Assembly: GCF_000768675.1 (NCBI RefSeq)
Contig: NZ_AVPI01000004.1
Span: 1-64,000, forward strand
DNA: 64,000 nt
Direction of reading: 5' to 3'
Origin: Knoellia flava TL1
GTDB lineage: Bacteria > Actinomycetota > Actinomycetes > Actinomycetales > Dermatophilaceae
Below are positions 9,376-18,709 of this stretch, one piece after another. Each line of letters opens with the position of its first letter. Position 1 is the first letter of the stretch. The notes beneath the pieces are model-generated. The model saw nothing but the letters and a program-made list of their open reading frames with translations. It did no database searches and was not told the origin of the DNA. Made by a program: the position numbers and the translations under genes.

Positions 9376-10334
9376 GCCGCTGCTCCTTCGGTGGCGGGGG
9401 TCGTGGACCCGGTCGACGGGGTCGACCCGGTGAGGGTGAGGAAGGCCGACTCCAGCGAGCCGGTGGTGATCTCGACGTCCCTGGCGTCGAGCGTGGTGAG
9501 GAGGATGCGTGCGACGGCGTCGGAGTCCGCCGTCGTCACGGTGAGCCGGTCGCCGTCGACGCGCACGTCGTGCACGACGGCGAGGGCGCGCAGCTCGGTG
9601 GCCGCGGGGCCGACCACCTCGGGGGCGAGCCGCGCGGCGACCGTGCGGCCGAGCGCCGTGGAGCGGATGACGTCCGCGGGCCCGTCGGCGACGACCCGGC
9701 CACCCGCGACGAGGACGATCCGGCTGGCGAAGTCGTCGGCCTCCTCGAGGTAGTGCGTGGCGAAGACGACGGTGCGGCCCTGTGCGGCCTCGGCGTGCAT
9801 CGCGTCCCAGAAGGCGCGGCGGGCGGCGACGTCCATGCCGGCCGTCGGCTCGTCGAGGACGAGCAGCTCGGGGTCGGGCAGGAGGGCGAGCGCGAAGCGG
9901 AGACGCTGCTGCTCGCCGCCGGAGCAGAGCGAGACGCGGCGCCCGGCGATCGCCGTCAGGCTCGCGCGGCGCAGGACGTCCTCGACCGGGACGTGGACGG
10001 CATACGTGCTCGCGACGAGCTCGACGGTCTCGCGCACCGTGAGGTCGCGAAGGAGCCCGCCGGTCTGGAGGACGGCCGCGATGCGGCCGGCGCGCACGGC
10101 CTCGCGCGGCGACCCGCCGAGGACCCTGACCTCGCCGGAGGTGGGTGTCGTGAGACCGAGGAGCAGGTCGAGGGTCGTCGTCTTGCCGGCACCGTTGGGT
10201 CCGAGCAGGGCGACGACCTCGCCGGTCGCGATCGTGAGGTCGATCCCCCGGACCGCGCGGACGGTGCCCGCGCGGCCGGGGAACGACTTGGTGATGGCCG
10301 TCAGCTCGACGGCCGGGTGCTGTGGTGAGGTCAT
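9372..10334 (-). CDS. ABC-2 transporter ATP-binding protein
   Basis: A 320-residue nucleotide-binding subunit and the first gene of the exporter operon. Walker A is LLGPNGAGKTTT (about residues 43-54), the signature is CSGGEQQR, Walker B is LLVLDEPTAGMD and the switch His is in FATHYLEEAD. The C-terminal ~90 residues are the regulatory extension of DrrA/NatA-type ATPases. Four genes (ATPase, permease, kinase, regulator) are linked by four-base overlaps and read leftward. Confidence 0.94.
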   Translation of the reverse strand: MTSPQHPAVELTAITKSFPGRAGTVRAVRGIDLTIATGEVVALLGPNGAGKTTTLDLLLGLTTPTSGEVRVLGGSPREAVRAGRIAAVLQTGGLLRDLTVRETVELVASTYAVHVPVEDVLRRASLTAIAGRRVSLCSGGEQQRLRFALALLPDPELLVLDEPTAGMDVAARRAFWDAMHAEAAQGRTVVFATHYLEEADDFASRIVLVAGGRVVADGPADVIRSTALGRTVAARLAPEVVGPAATELRALAVVHDVRVDGDRLTVTTADSDAVARILLTTLDARDVEITTGSLESAFLTLTGSTPSTGSTTPATEGAAA

Positions 10335-10410
10335 GCATCAAGGCTCCGCCGCGGACCGGTGTCGGTGACAGTGCCGGACGCCACGACCTCGCCGTGACAT
10401 CTGTCAGGGG

Positions 10411-11538
10411 TCAGCGGGCGAGGAACTCCGAGCGGGCAGCGACGCAGATGTCGGGCTGGTCGCAGAAGACGCCGTCGACGCCGGCCTCGAAGTACCTCGT
10501 GACCTCGTCACCCATGCGGCCGTGCGTGGCCGGGTCGGTGCCGACGCGGTAGTCGACCGGGAGGAACTGGTTCTCGGCGCGGAAGGTCCACGGCGTGACG
10601 TCGAGCCCGACCCGGTGCGCGTCGGTGACGAGCGAGGTCGGCGTGCCGAGGGTGCCGTCGCTGCGGCGCGGGATGACCCGGCTCTTCTCGACGCCGAGAC
10701 CGTCGACGTCCTTGACGAGCTGCTTGAGGCTCGCCGGTGCGATGAGGTCGGTGTAGGTGCGCGGGTCACCCTGGGCCTCGAGGTCGTAGGGCCGGCCGCT
10801 CGCGCTCACGAGGAAGACGAGGTTGGCCTTGTAGCCGAGCTCGTCGTCGAGCCGGACGAGAGGGGTGAGCTCGAAGCTCTGCACCCAGACGGCGGCGTTG
10901 GGCCGGTTGAGCCCGAACGCCTCGAGCTCCTCGAGCAGGGCGACCTCGGGGTCGAAGCCCGCATCGTGGAGGAAGGTCGAGTGCTTGATCTCGGGGATGA
11001 CTCCGATCGTGCGGCCGGTCTCGGCGCTCAGCTGCTCGCGCAGCGCGAGCACCTCACTCAGCGTCGGCACCTCGAACCGGCCGTCGTAGCTCGCGCTCTC
11101 GGTGCGGACTGCCGGGATCCGCTCCTCGGCCCGCAGCGTCTTGAGCTCGGCGAGAGTGAAGTCCTCCACCCACCAGCCGGTCGTCGCCCTGCCGTCGAGC
11201 ATCTTGGTCACGCGACGACCGGCGAACTCAGGGTGCGCGGCGACGTCGGTCGTGCCACCGATCTCGGGCTCGTGGCGGTCGACGAGGACGCCGTCCTTCG
11301 TCATGACGAGGTCCGGCTCGATGTAGTCCGCGCCCTGCTGCACGGCGAGCCGGTAAGCGGCGAGGGTGTGCTCGGGGCGATAGCCGGACGCGCCGCGGTG
11401 GGCGTGCACGAGGGGCTCGGTGAGCTTCGCCCGCCCGTTCGACGACGGGGGTGCGTCGGCTCCGGCGGGAGCCGTCACCGCGACGGACGTGAGGGCCACA
11501 CCGGCCGCGAGGACTACGGAGATCAGAGGTCTCATCAT
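10411..11538 (-). CDS. glpQ: Secreted glycerophosphodiester phosphodiesterase
   Basis: A 375-residue exported enzyme that hydrolyses glycerophosphodiesters to glycerol-3-phosphate and alcohols. The N-terminus MMRPLISVVLAAGVALTSVA is a Sec signal peptide with a probable cut after APAGA. Catalytic motifs are clear: HAHRGASGYRPEHTLAAY (the usual PENT is PEHT), EPDLVMTKDGVLVDRHE and VIPEIKH. The C-terminal GVDGVFCDQPD is typical. Length and layout match periplasmic GlpQ rather than cytosolic UgpQ. It is transcribed divergently from argG. Confidence 0.92.
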   Translation of the reverse strand: MMRPLISVVLAAGVALTSVAVTAPAGADAPPSSNGRAKLTEPLVHAHRGASGYRPEHTLAAYRLAVQQGADYIEPDLVMTKDGVLVDRHEPEIGGTTDVAAHPEFAGRRVTKMLDGRATTGWWVEDFTLAELKTLRAEERIPAVRTESASYDGRFEVPTLSEVLALREQLSAETGRTIGVIPEIKHSTFLHDAGFDPEVALLEELEAFGLNRPNAAVWVQSFELTPLVRLDDELGYKANLVFLVSASGRPYDLEAQGDPRTYTDLIAPASLKQLVKDVDGLGVEKSRVIPRRSDGTLGTPTSLVTDAHRVGLDVTPWTFRAENQFLPVDYRVGTDPATHGRMGDEVTRYFEAGVDGVFCDQPDICVAARSEFLAR

Positions 11539-11636
11539 GTCCGCCAACGTAGGGCGGTTCGGGTGATGCCGCCTGTCGAGGACGTGGACGACAGGTGACC
11601 GGGGCACGTCCGGCGAACGACGGCATACGAAGGGAT

Positions 11637-13099
<1,463 letters not shown>

Positions 13100-13106
13100 C
13101 CCGTTT

Positions 13107-13169
13107 CGACTGATTGCCCTTTCGGGACGTCCCACGCCAGCGAGGATGTCCGGGAAGGGCAATGAGTCG
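13107..13169. repeat. Intergenic hairpin repeat, family 1, copy 1
   Basis: Arms of 26 bases (13107-13132 and 13144-13169) pair with two true mismatches and two G-T wobbles. The ends read CGACTGATTGC and GCAATGAGTCG, shared with the elements at 17361 and 50901. It starts 7 bases after the argG stop and probably acts as a 3'-end hairpin or terminator. Confidence 0.75.
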
Positions 13170-13190
13170 CGGACGGACGGGAGATCGACC

Positions 13191-13460
13191 ATGGACAACC
13201 GACGGATCCTCGAGCGCGTTGTCGCGACGCTCGGCGTGCTGGGGCTCATCGGCGTGCTGCCGTTCTACGTCGCCTCCGGGCTGGCCGCCCCGCTCTGGGC
13301 CGTCGTGCTCCTGCTCGCCTTCTGGCTCGTGCTGCTCGTCCTCGCGATCCGGTGGTTCACCCGGCGCCCGTGGTGGGTCCTGGCCATGCCGTTCGTCGCC
13401 GCAGCCGTGTGGTGGCTGACGATGACGCTCGGGGAGTCGCTCCTCGGATGGCAGGCCTGA
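13191..13460 (+). CDS. Small membrane protein
   Basis: An 89-residue protein starting with ATG at 13191, preceded by GGGAG at a good distance. Three hydrophobic segments (about residues 12-32, 36-54 and 62-80) with basic connecting residues (RWFTRRPWW) mark it as a small integral membrane protein. I do not recognise a family. It lies on the same strand as argG but is separated from it by the hairpin repeat, so it probably has its own transcript. Confidence 0.7.
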   Translation: MDNRRILERVVATLGVLGLIGVLPFYVASGLAAPLWAVVLLLAFWLVLLVLAIRWFTRRPWWVLAMPFVAAAVWWLTMTLGESLLGWQA

Positions 13461-13537
13461 GCTCGCGCGACGTGACACGACGCGAAGGTCACGGGACGGT
13501 ATACGCGTTGTGCACGGCATACAAATAGACTGCCGAC

Positions 13538-14743
13538 GTGGCCACGACGCGAACGCGCCCCTCGGCGGCGACCCGACGACGGGTCGAGCGCGCAGCCGGC
13601 GATCTGGGCGCCGCCGCCGTCCAGCAGATGGAGAGCTCGCACGAGTGGTACCGCGCGCTCCCGCCCGAGGACCGGTCGTGGGTCGGCCTCGTCGCGCAGG
13701 CCGGCATCCGCTCGTTCATCGAGTGGTTCACCGGCAGCCAGGACCAGGCCCACGTCACCGCCGATGTCTTCGGCACGGCGCCGCGTGAGCTGACCCGCTC
13801 GATCAGCCTCGGCCAGACCCTCGACCTCGTCCGCACCGTCGTCGAGGTCGTCGAGCGCGAGTCGATGGGGCTGGCCGCCGGCGACGACGAGGTCAAGGTC
13901 CGCGAGGCCGTCCTTCTCTACTCGCGCGAGATCGCCTTCTCCGCGGCGGAGGTCTATGCCCACGCCGCCGAGGCGCGTGGCGCGTGGGACGCCCGGCTCG
14001 AGGCGCTCGTCGTCGACGCCGTCATCCGTGGCGAGGCCGACGACTCCATGCAGTCGCGCGCCTCCGCCCTCGGCTGGGGCACGACGAGCGACGTGTGCGT
14101 CATCGTCGGGTCCACCCCGAGCACGGGTGCCGCACAGGTGGTGGACCTGCTCCACCGTGGCGCGAAGCGGGTCGGCGTCGAGGTGCTCGTCGCCATCCAC
14201 GGCCGGCGCGTCGTCTGCATCGCGGGCCGGGTCTCGGACGCGCTCGAGACCGCCTCCCACCTCGGGAGCCACTTCGGTGACGGCCCGATCGTCGTCGGTC
14301 CCGTCGTCCCCCACCTGTATGCCGCGGGGCGCAGCGCGCGGGCCGCGCTCTCGGGCCACACGGCAGCCCCGGCCTGGCCCACCGCGCCCCGGCCGGTGCG
14401 CAGCGACGACCTCCTCGCCGAGCGCGCACTGCTCGGCGACCTGCCGGCCCGGGCCTCGCTCGTCTCGCGGGTCTATGCGCCGCTGTCGGCGAGCGGCGGT
14501 GGCAACCTCCTCGAGACCGCGGCGGCCTACCTCGACGGCGGGCTCGGGCTCGAGGGCACGGCACGCACCCTCTTCGTCCACCCCAACACGGTCCGCTACC
14601 GCCTCGCCAAGATCGCCGACACCATCGGCTACGACCTCACCGACCCGCACGACGCGCAGACCGTGCGGCTCGCCCTCGCCTACGGGCGGGTAGCCCCCGA
14701 GCCCGCGACGCGCGTCACCCGGCCCTCCGCCCGGGCGTTGTAG
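13538..14743 (+). CDS. fasR: PucR-family transcriptional activator of fatty-acid synthesis
   Basis: A 401-residue regulator. The N-terminal half contains EWYRALPPEDRSWVGLVAQAG and SLGQTLDLVRTVVEVVE, as in FasR of Mycobacterium and Streptomyces. The C-terminal PucR helix-turn-helix is LEGTARTLFVHPNTVRYRLAK (about residues 345-365). FasR senses long-chain acyl-CoA and activates the fab operon. Its place directly upstream of fabD, facing the same way, fits. GTG at 13538 has no clear ribosome-binding site; GGCATACAAAT 15-25 bases upstream could supply a -10 box for a near-leaderless mRNA. Confidence 0.92.
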   Translation: MATTRTRPSAATRRRVERAAGDLGAAAVQQMESSHEWYRALPPEDRSWVGLVAQAGIRSFIEWFTGSQDQAHVTADVFGTAPRELTRSISLGQTLDLVRTVVEVVERESMGLAAGDDEVKVREAVLLYSREIAFSAAEVYAHAAEARGAWDARLEALVVDAVIRGEADDSMQSRASALGWGTTSDVCVIVGSTPSTGAAQVVDLLHRGAKRVGVEVLVAIHGRRVVCIAGRVSDALETASHLGSHFGDGPIVVGPVVPHLYAAGRSARAALSGHTAAPAWPTAPRPVRSDDLLAERALLGDLPARASLVSRVYAPLSASGGGNLLETAAAYLDGGLGLEGTARTLFVHPNTVRYRLAKIADTIGYDLTDPHDAQTVRLALAYGRVAPEPATRVTRPSARAL

Positions 14744-14753
14744 GAACCCTACA
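14739..14753. promoter_or_regulatory. Inverted repeat upstream of fabD, candidate FasR operator
   Basis: TGTAGGAACCCTACA is a perfect 6-base inverted repeat with a 3-base spacer. It overlaps the fasR stop codon and lies about 70 bases before fabD, where FasR is expected to bind. Assigning it to FasR is inference from position; I do not match it to a published consensus. Confidence 0.4.
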
Positions 14754-14821
14754 GAAGTCTGCGGTGAGGTTCGTCTCCGCCGCTCGCGCCGAGCGGGCCC
14801 CCGGACGGACACGCTGAAGGG

Positions 14822-16000
14822 GTGCTCGTGATCGTCTGCCCTGGACAGGGCTCCCAGACCCCCGGCTTCCTCTCCCCCTGGCTCGCCATCCCCGGCGTGC
14901 GCGAACGGCTCGGCTGGCTCTCGGCCGTCGCCGGCATGGACCTCGTCACGCACGGCACCGAGTCCGACGAGGAGACCATCAAGGACACGGCCGTCGCCCA
15001 GCCGCTCATCGTGGCGTCGGGGCTCGTGTCGCTCCTCGCGCTCTTCGAGCACCCGGCCGACGGCTTCCGCCTCGTCGGCGCGGGCGCCGGGCACTCGGTC
15101 GGTGAGATCACGGCCGCCGCTGCCGGGGGCGTCATCTCCGCCGAGCAGGCCATGGTGTTCGTCCGCGAGCGCGGTCGCGCGATGGCCGAGGCCAGCGCCG
15201 TCACCCCGACCGGCATGAGCGCCGTCATGGGCGGCGACCCCGACGACGTCACCGCGACGATCGAGCGCCACGGACTCACCCCCGCCAACATCAACGGCGC
15301 CGGCCAGGTCGTCGCCGCAGGGACGATGGAGCAGCTCGCGGCCCTCGCCGCCGAGCCGCCCGCCAAGGCCCGGGTCATCCCGCTCAAGGTCGCCGGCGCG
15401 TTCCACACGCAGCACATGGCGCCCGCCGTCGACGTCCTCGCCGGCTACGCCAAGGCGATGTCGACCCACGACGCGCGGGTGCCGCTCGTCTCCAACCGCG
15501 ACGGCGCCGTCGTCCACAGCGGCCGCGAGGTCCTCGGCCGCCTCGTCAGCCAGGTGAGCAACCCGGTGCGCTGGGACCTCACGATGGAGACGTTCAAGGA
15601 GCTCGGCGTCACGGGCATCATCGAGATCCCGCCGGCCGGAACCCTCGCCGGTCTCGCGAAGCGCGTCCTCAAGGACGTCGAGATCCTCGCGCTCAAGAGC
15701 CCGGACGACCTCGAGCAGGCCCACCGCATGGTCAAGGAGCACGGCAAGTCCTCGGGCGTGGCCCAGGACCCGACGTGGCGCCTCGTCATCAGCCCCGCCA
15801 AGGGCATGGTGTCGTTCACCCACAGCGAGGTCGGCACCGCGGTCGAGGCGGGCAGCGTCGTCGCCACCGTCGGCACCCTGCGCGACACCTATGAGGTCGT
15901 CGCCCCGCACGGGGGCCGCGTCGTCGAGTGGCTCGTGGAGGACGGCGACCCCGTCTCCCCCGGCCAGCCCGTCCTCCGCCTGCACCCGCAGGAGGGCTGA
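14822..16000 (+). CDS. fabD: Malonyl-CoA:ACP transacylase with C-terminal biotinyl-like domain
   Basis: Residues 1-310 are a normal FabD, which moves malonyl from CoA to ACP: oxyanion-hole PGQGSQ (residues 7-12), nucleophile Ser92 in GHSVGE, and His195 in GAFHTQHM. The protein then continues for about 80 residues. From residue 319 this tail has the pattern of a biotinyl/lipoyl domain (VISPAKGMVSF...VGTAVEAGSVVATV...YEVVAPHGGRVVEWLVEDGD). Where the modified Lys of EAMKM should be, it has Arg354 (GTLRD), so it should not be modified. GTG at 14822 fits homologues; GTG at 14828 is better spaced from GAAGGGG. The fabH start follows two bases after the stop codon. Confidence 0.93.
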   Translation: MLVIVCPGQGSQTPGFLSPWLAIPGVRERLGWLSAVAGMDLVTHGTESDEETIKDTAVAQPLIVASGLVSLLALFEHPADGFRLVGAGAGHSVGEITAAAAGGVISAEQAMVFVRERGRAMAEASAVTPTGMSAVMGGDPDDVTATIERHGLTPANINGAGQVVAAGTMEQLAALAAEPPAKARVIPLKVAGAFHTQHMAPAVDVLAGYAKAMSTHDARVPLVSNRDGAVVHSGREVLGRLVSQVSNPVRWDLTMETFKELGVTGIIEIPPAGTLAGLAKRVLKDVEILALKSPDDLEQAHRMVKEHGKSSGVAQDPTWRLVISPAKGMVSFTHSEVGTAVEAGSVVATVGTLRDTYEVVAPHGGRVVEWLVEDGDPVSPGQPVLRLHPQEG

Positions 16001-16001
16001 C

Positions 16002-17003
16002 GTGTCCGGCAGCATCACCCCCTCCACGGGGGCGGCCCACGCCCGCATCGTCGGCGTCGGCGCCTACCGTCCGCGCCGCGTCGTGCCGAACTCCGAGATC
16101 GTCGACGCCATCGACTCCTCGGACGAGTGGATCCAGGAGCGCTCGGGCATCAAGACCCGCCACTTCGCCGGTGAGGGCGAGAGCATCATCGACATGTCCG
16201 AGGCCGCCACGCGCGACGCCCTCGACATGGCCGGCATGGAGGCCGGCGAGATCGACGCGGTCGTCCTCGCCACCGTCTCGCACCCCTACCAGACCCCGGC
16301 TGCCGCACCGGCCCTCGCCGACCGCATGGGCATGGGCAAGCCGGTCGCCTTCGACATCTCGGCCGCCTGCGCGGGCTACTGCCACGGCATCGCGATCGCC
16401 AGCGACATGGTCCGCGGTGGCAGCGCCCGCAACGTCGCCGTCATCGGCGTCGAGCGGCTCTCGGACTTCACCAGCCGCACCGACCGCGGGACCGCCTTCA
16501 TCTTCGGTGACGGCGCCGGCTCCGCCATCGTCACCGCGGCGGACTCGCCCGGCATCGGCCCGACCGTTTGGGGCTCCGAGGGCGACAAGTGGGACGTCAT
16601 CGCCCAGAACGAGAGCTGGATCGACGTCCACGAGCAGAAGCTCGACTGGCCGACGATCGGCATGCAGGGCCAGAGCGTCTTCCGCTGGGCCGTCTGGAGC
16701 ATGGCGCCCGTGGCCCAGCAGGCGCTCGACGCCGCGGGGGTCACCGTCGACCAGCTCGACGCCTTCATCCCGCACCAGGCCAACGTCCGCATCATCGACG
16801 CGATGTGCAAGCAGCTCAAGGTGCCCGACCACGTCGCCGTCGCGCGCGACATCGTCGACTCGGCCAACACCTCGGCGGCGTCGGTTCCCCTCGCCACCGA
16901 GCGCCTCCTGCGCGAGGGCCTCGCCCCGCGTGGCGGCCTCGCGCTCCAGATCGGCTTCGGCGCCGGCCTCTCGTATGCCGCGCAGGTCGTGACGCTCCCC
17001 TAG
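16002..17003 (+). CDS. fabH: 3-oxoacyl-ACP synthase III
   Basis: A 333-residue condensing enzyme that starts fatty-acid synthesis from an acyl-CoA and malonyl-ACP. The catalytic triad is visible: Cys123 in SAACAGY, His in PHQANVRI and Asn in SANTSAASVP. The GTG start at 16002 follows one base after the fabD stop and uses GGAGGG inside the end of fabD as its ribosome-binding site. Branched primers would be expected in this lineage, but specificity cannot be read from the sequence. Confidence 0.96.
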   Translation: MSGSITPSTGAAHARIVGVGAYRPRRVVPNSEIVDAIDSSDEWIQERSGIKTRHFAGEGESIIDMSEAATRDALDMAGMEAGEIDAVVLATVSHPYQTPAAAPALADRMGMGKPVAFDISAACAGYCHGIAIASDMVRGGSARNVAVIGVERLSDFTSRTDRGTAFIFGDGAGSAIVTAADSPGIGPTVWGSEGDKWDVIAQNESWIDVHEQKLDWPTIGMQGQSVFRWAVWSMAPVAQQALDAAGVTVDQLDAFIPHQANVRIIDAMCKQLKVPDHVAVARDIVDSANTSAASVPLATERLLREGLAPRGGLALQIGFGAGLSYAAQVVTLP

Positions 17004-17103
17004 GGACTCCCGCGGTCCACGGGTCACCTCGGACCACAGCACCACCCGCACCACCCCACCAGAGAGTCCGCACCCGGCGGACCGAACGACAAAGGAGCAG
17101 GAC

Positions 17104-17352
17104 ATGGCTCAGAGCGAGCAGGAGATCCTCGCGGGTCTCGCGGAGATCGTCAACGAAGAGACCGGCCTCGACCCCGAGAGCGTCCAGAGCGACAAGGCCT
17201 TCACCGACGACCTCGACATCGACTCGCTGTCGATGATGACGATCGTCGTCAACGCCGAGGAGAAGTTCGGCGTGCGCATCCCCGACGACGAGGTCAAGAA
17301 CCTGCGCACCGTCGGCGACGCCGTCTCGTTCATCCAGTCCAACCAGAGCTGA
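17104..17352 (+). CDS. acpP: Acyl carrier protein
   Basis: An 82-residue ACP carrying acyl intermediates on phosphopantetheine. The attachment serine lies in DLDIDSLSMM (about Ser41). It is preceded by a strong site (AAAGGAG, 6 bases before ATG) and a 100-base gap after fabH, so it may be expressed more strongly than its neighbours. A perfect hairpin repeat starts 8 bases after the stop and could help set this stoichiometry. Confidence 0.97.
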   Translation: MAQSEQEILAGLAEIVNEETGLDPESVQSDKAFTDDLDIDSLSMMTIVVNAEEKFGVRIPDDEVKNLRTVGDAVSFIQSNQS

Positions 17353-17360
17353 TCCCCTCT

Positions 17361-17433
17361 CGACCTATTGCGCTTTCGTGCCGGTCCAGGGGCGGTTCAC
17401 CGCCCGCAGGACGCACGAAAGCGCAATAGGTCG
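17361..17433. repeat. Intergenic hairpin repeat, family 1, copy 2
   Basis: Arms 17361-17381 and 17413-17433 form a perfect 21-bp inverted repeat with ends CGACCTATTGC and GCAATAGGTCG. The 31-base loop has its own small hairpin (GGGCGG ttca CCGCCC). It lies 8 bases after acpP and 31 bases before fabF. Likely RNA-level role: partial termination or protection of the acpP message. Confidence 0.8.
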
Positions 17434-17464
17434 GGACCAGTCCCACGCCAAGGAGTCATCGAAC

Positions 17465-18709
17465 ATGAGCACCGAACGTCGCGTCGTCGTCACCGGACTC
17501 GGAGCCACCACACCCCTCGGTGGGACGATCACCGAGACGTGGGACGCCATCCTCGCCGGCACCCCCGGCGCGCGGCCGCTCGCGCAGGACTGGGTCGAGC
17601 AGTACGAGCTCCCCGTCACCTTCGCCGCCACGATCCACACCTCGCCCGAGGAGGTGCTCACCAAGGTCGAGTGCCGCCGGATGGACCCGAGCGCGCAGTA
17701 CGCCATGGTGGCCTCGCGCGAGGCCTGGGCCGACGCAGGAAGCCCCGAGGTCGACCCCGAGCGCTTCATGGTCGCCATCGGCACCGGCATCGGCGGCGTC
17801 CACACCCTCCTGACCCAGTGGGACAACCTGCGGGAAAAGGGCGTTCGACGGGTCTTCCCCCTCGCCGTCCCAATGCTCATGCCCAACACGAGCAGCGGCA
17901 ACGTCTCCCTCGCCCTCGGTGCGCGTGCAGGCGCGCACACCGCGGTGTCGGCGTGCGCGTCCGGCGCCGAGTCGATGGGCCTGGCCGTCGACCAGATCCT
18001 GTCCGGTCGCGCCGACATCGTCATCGCCGGCGGCACCGAGGCCGCCATCCACCCGCTGCCCTTCGCCGGGTTCGCCCAGATGCAGGCTCTCTCGACCCGC
18101 AACGACGACCCGGCCCACGCCTCCCGGCCCTACGACACGGGTCGCGACGGCTTCGTCATGGGTGAGGGTGCGGCCGTCATCGTGCTCGAGTCCGAGGAGC
18201 ACGCCAAGGCGCGCGGTGCCCGGATCTACGCCGAGCTCGCTCCCGCCGGCATGTCCTCGGACGCGCACCACATCACCGCCCCCGAGCCCGAGGGCGCGGG
18301 AGCGTCCCGCGCCATGCGAGAGGCCGTGCAGCGCGCGGGCATCACGCCCGCGGACATCGTCCACATCAACGCCCACGCCACCTCGACCCCCGTCGGCGAC
18401 GTCGCGGAGGCCAACGCCATCCGCCGCGCCTTCGGTGACGCCACCGACGGCATGTGCGTCAGCGGCACGAAGTCGATGACCGGCCACCTCTTGGGTGCCG
18501 CCGGTGCCCTCGAGGCGCTCTTCACGATCCTCTCCGTGCACCACCGGATCGCCCCCGCCACGATCAACATCGAGAACCTCGACCCCGAGATCTCGCTTGA
18601 CGTCGTGCGCGGCGAGCACCGCAAGCTCCCCGAGGGCGACATCGCGGCGCTCAACAACTCGTTCGGCTTCGGTGGCCACAACGTCGCCCTCGCGGTGAAG
18701 AGCCTCTGA
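17465..18709 (+). CDS. fabF: 3-oxoacyl-ACP synthase II (KasA/FabF type)
   Basis: A 414-residue elongating ketosynthase. The Cys-His-His set is present: Cys164 in VSACASG, His in INAHATSTPVGD and His in NSFGFGGHN; the conserved Lys is in GTKSMTGH. ATG at 17465 is chosen because sequence upstream belongs to the hairpin repeat. It overlaps accD by one base. In mycobacteria two such genes (kasA, kasB) occupy this place; here there is one. Confidence 0.96.
   Translation: MSTERRVVVTGLGATTPLGGTITETWDAILAGTPGARPLAQDWVEQYELPVTFAATIHTSPEEVLTKVECRRMDPSAQYAMVASREAWADAGSPEVDPERFMVAIGTGIGGVHTLLTQWDNLREKGVRRVFPLAVPMLMPNTSSGNVSLALGARAGAHTAVSACASGAESMGLAVDQILSGRADIVIAGGTEAAIHPLPFAGFAQMQALSTRNDDPAHASRPYDTGRDGFVMGEGAAVIVLESEEHAKARGARIYAELAPAGMSSDAHHITAPEPEGAGASRAMREAVQRAGITPADIVHINAHATSTPVGDVAEANAIRRAFGDATDGMCVSGTKSMTGHLLGAAGALEALFTILSVHHRIAPATINIENLDPEISLDVVRGEHRKLPEGDIAALNNSFGFGGHNVALAVKSL

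Noticed and set aside
13265-16048. Long minus-strand frame over fasR and fabD
   Set aside because: Composition is that of a shadow frame (Asp/Val/Gly/Arg repeats), with no ribosome-binding site or family motif.
13107-17433. Family 1 hairpins as transposon ends
   Set aside because: No transposase, target duplication or consistent element between copies; each copy is a complete single hairpin next to a stop codon.
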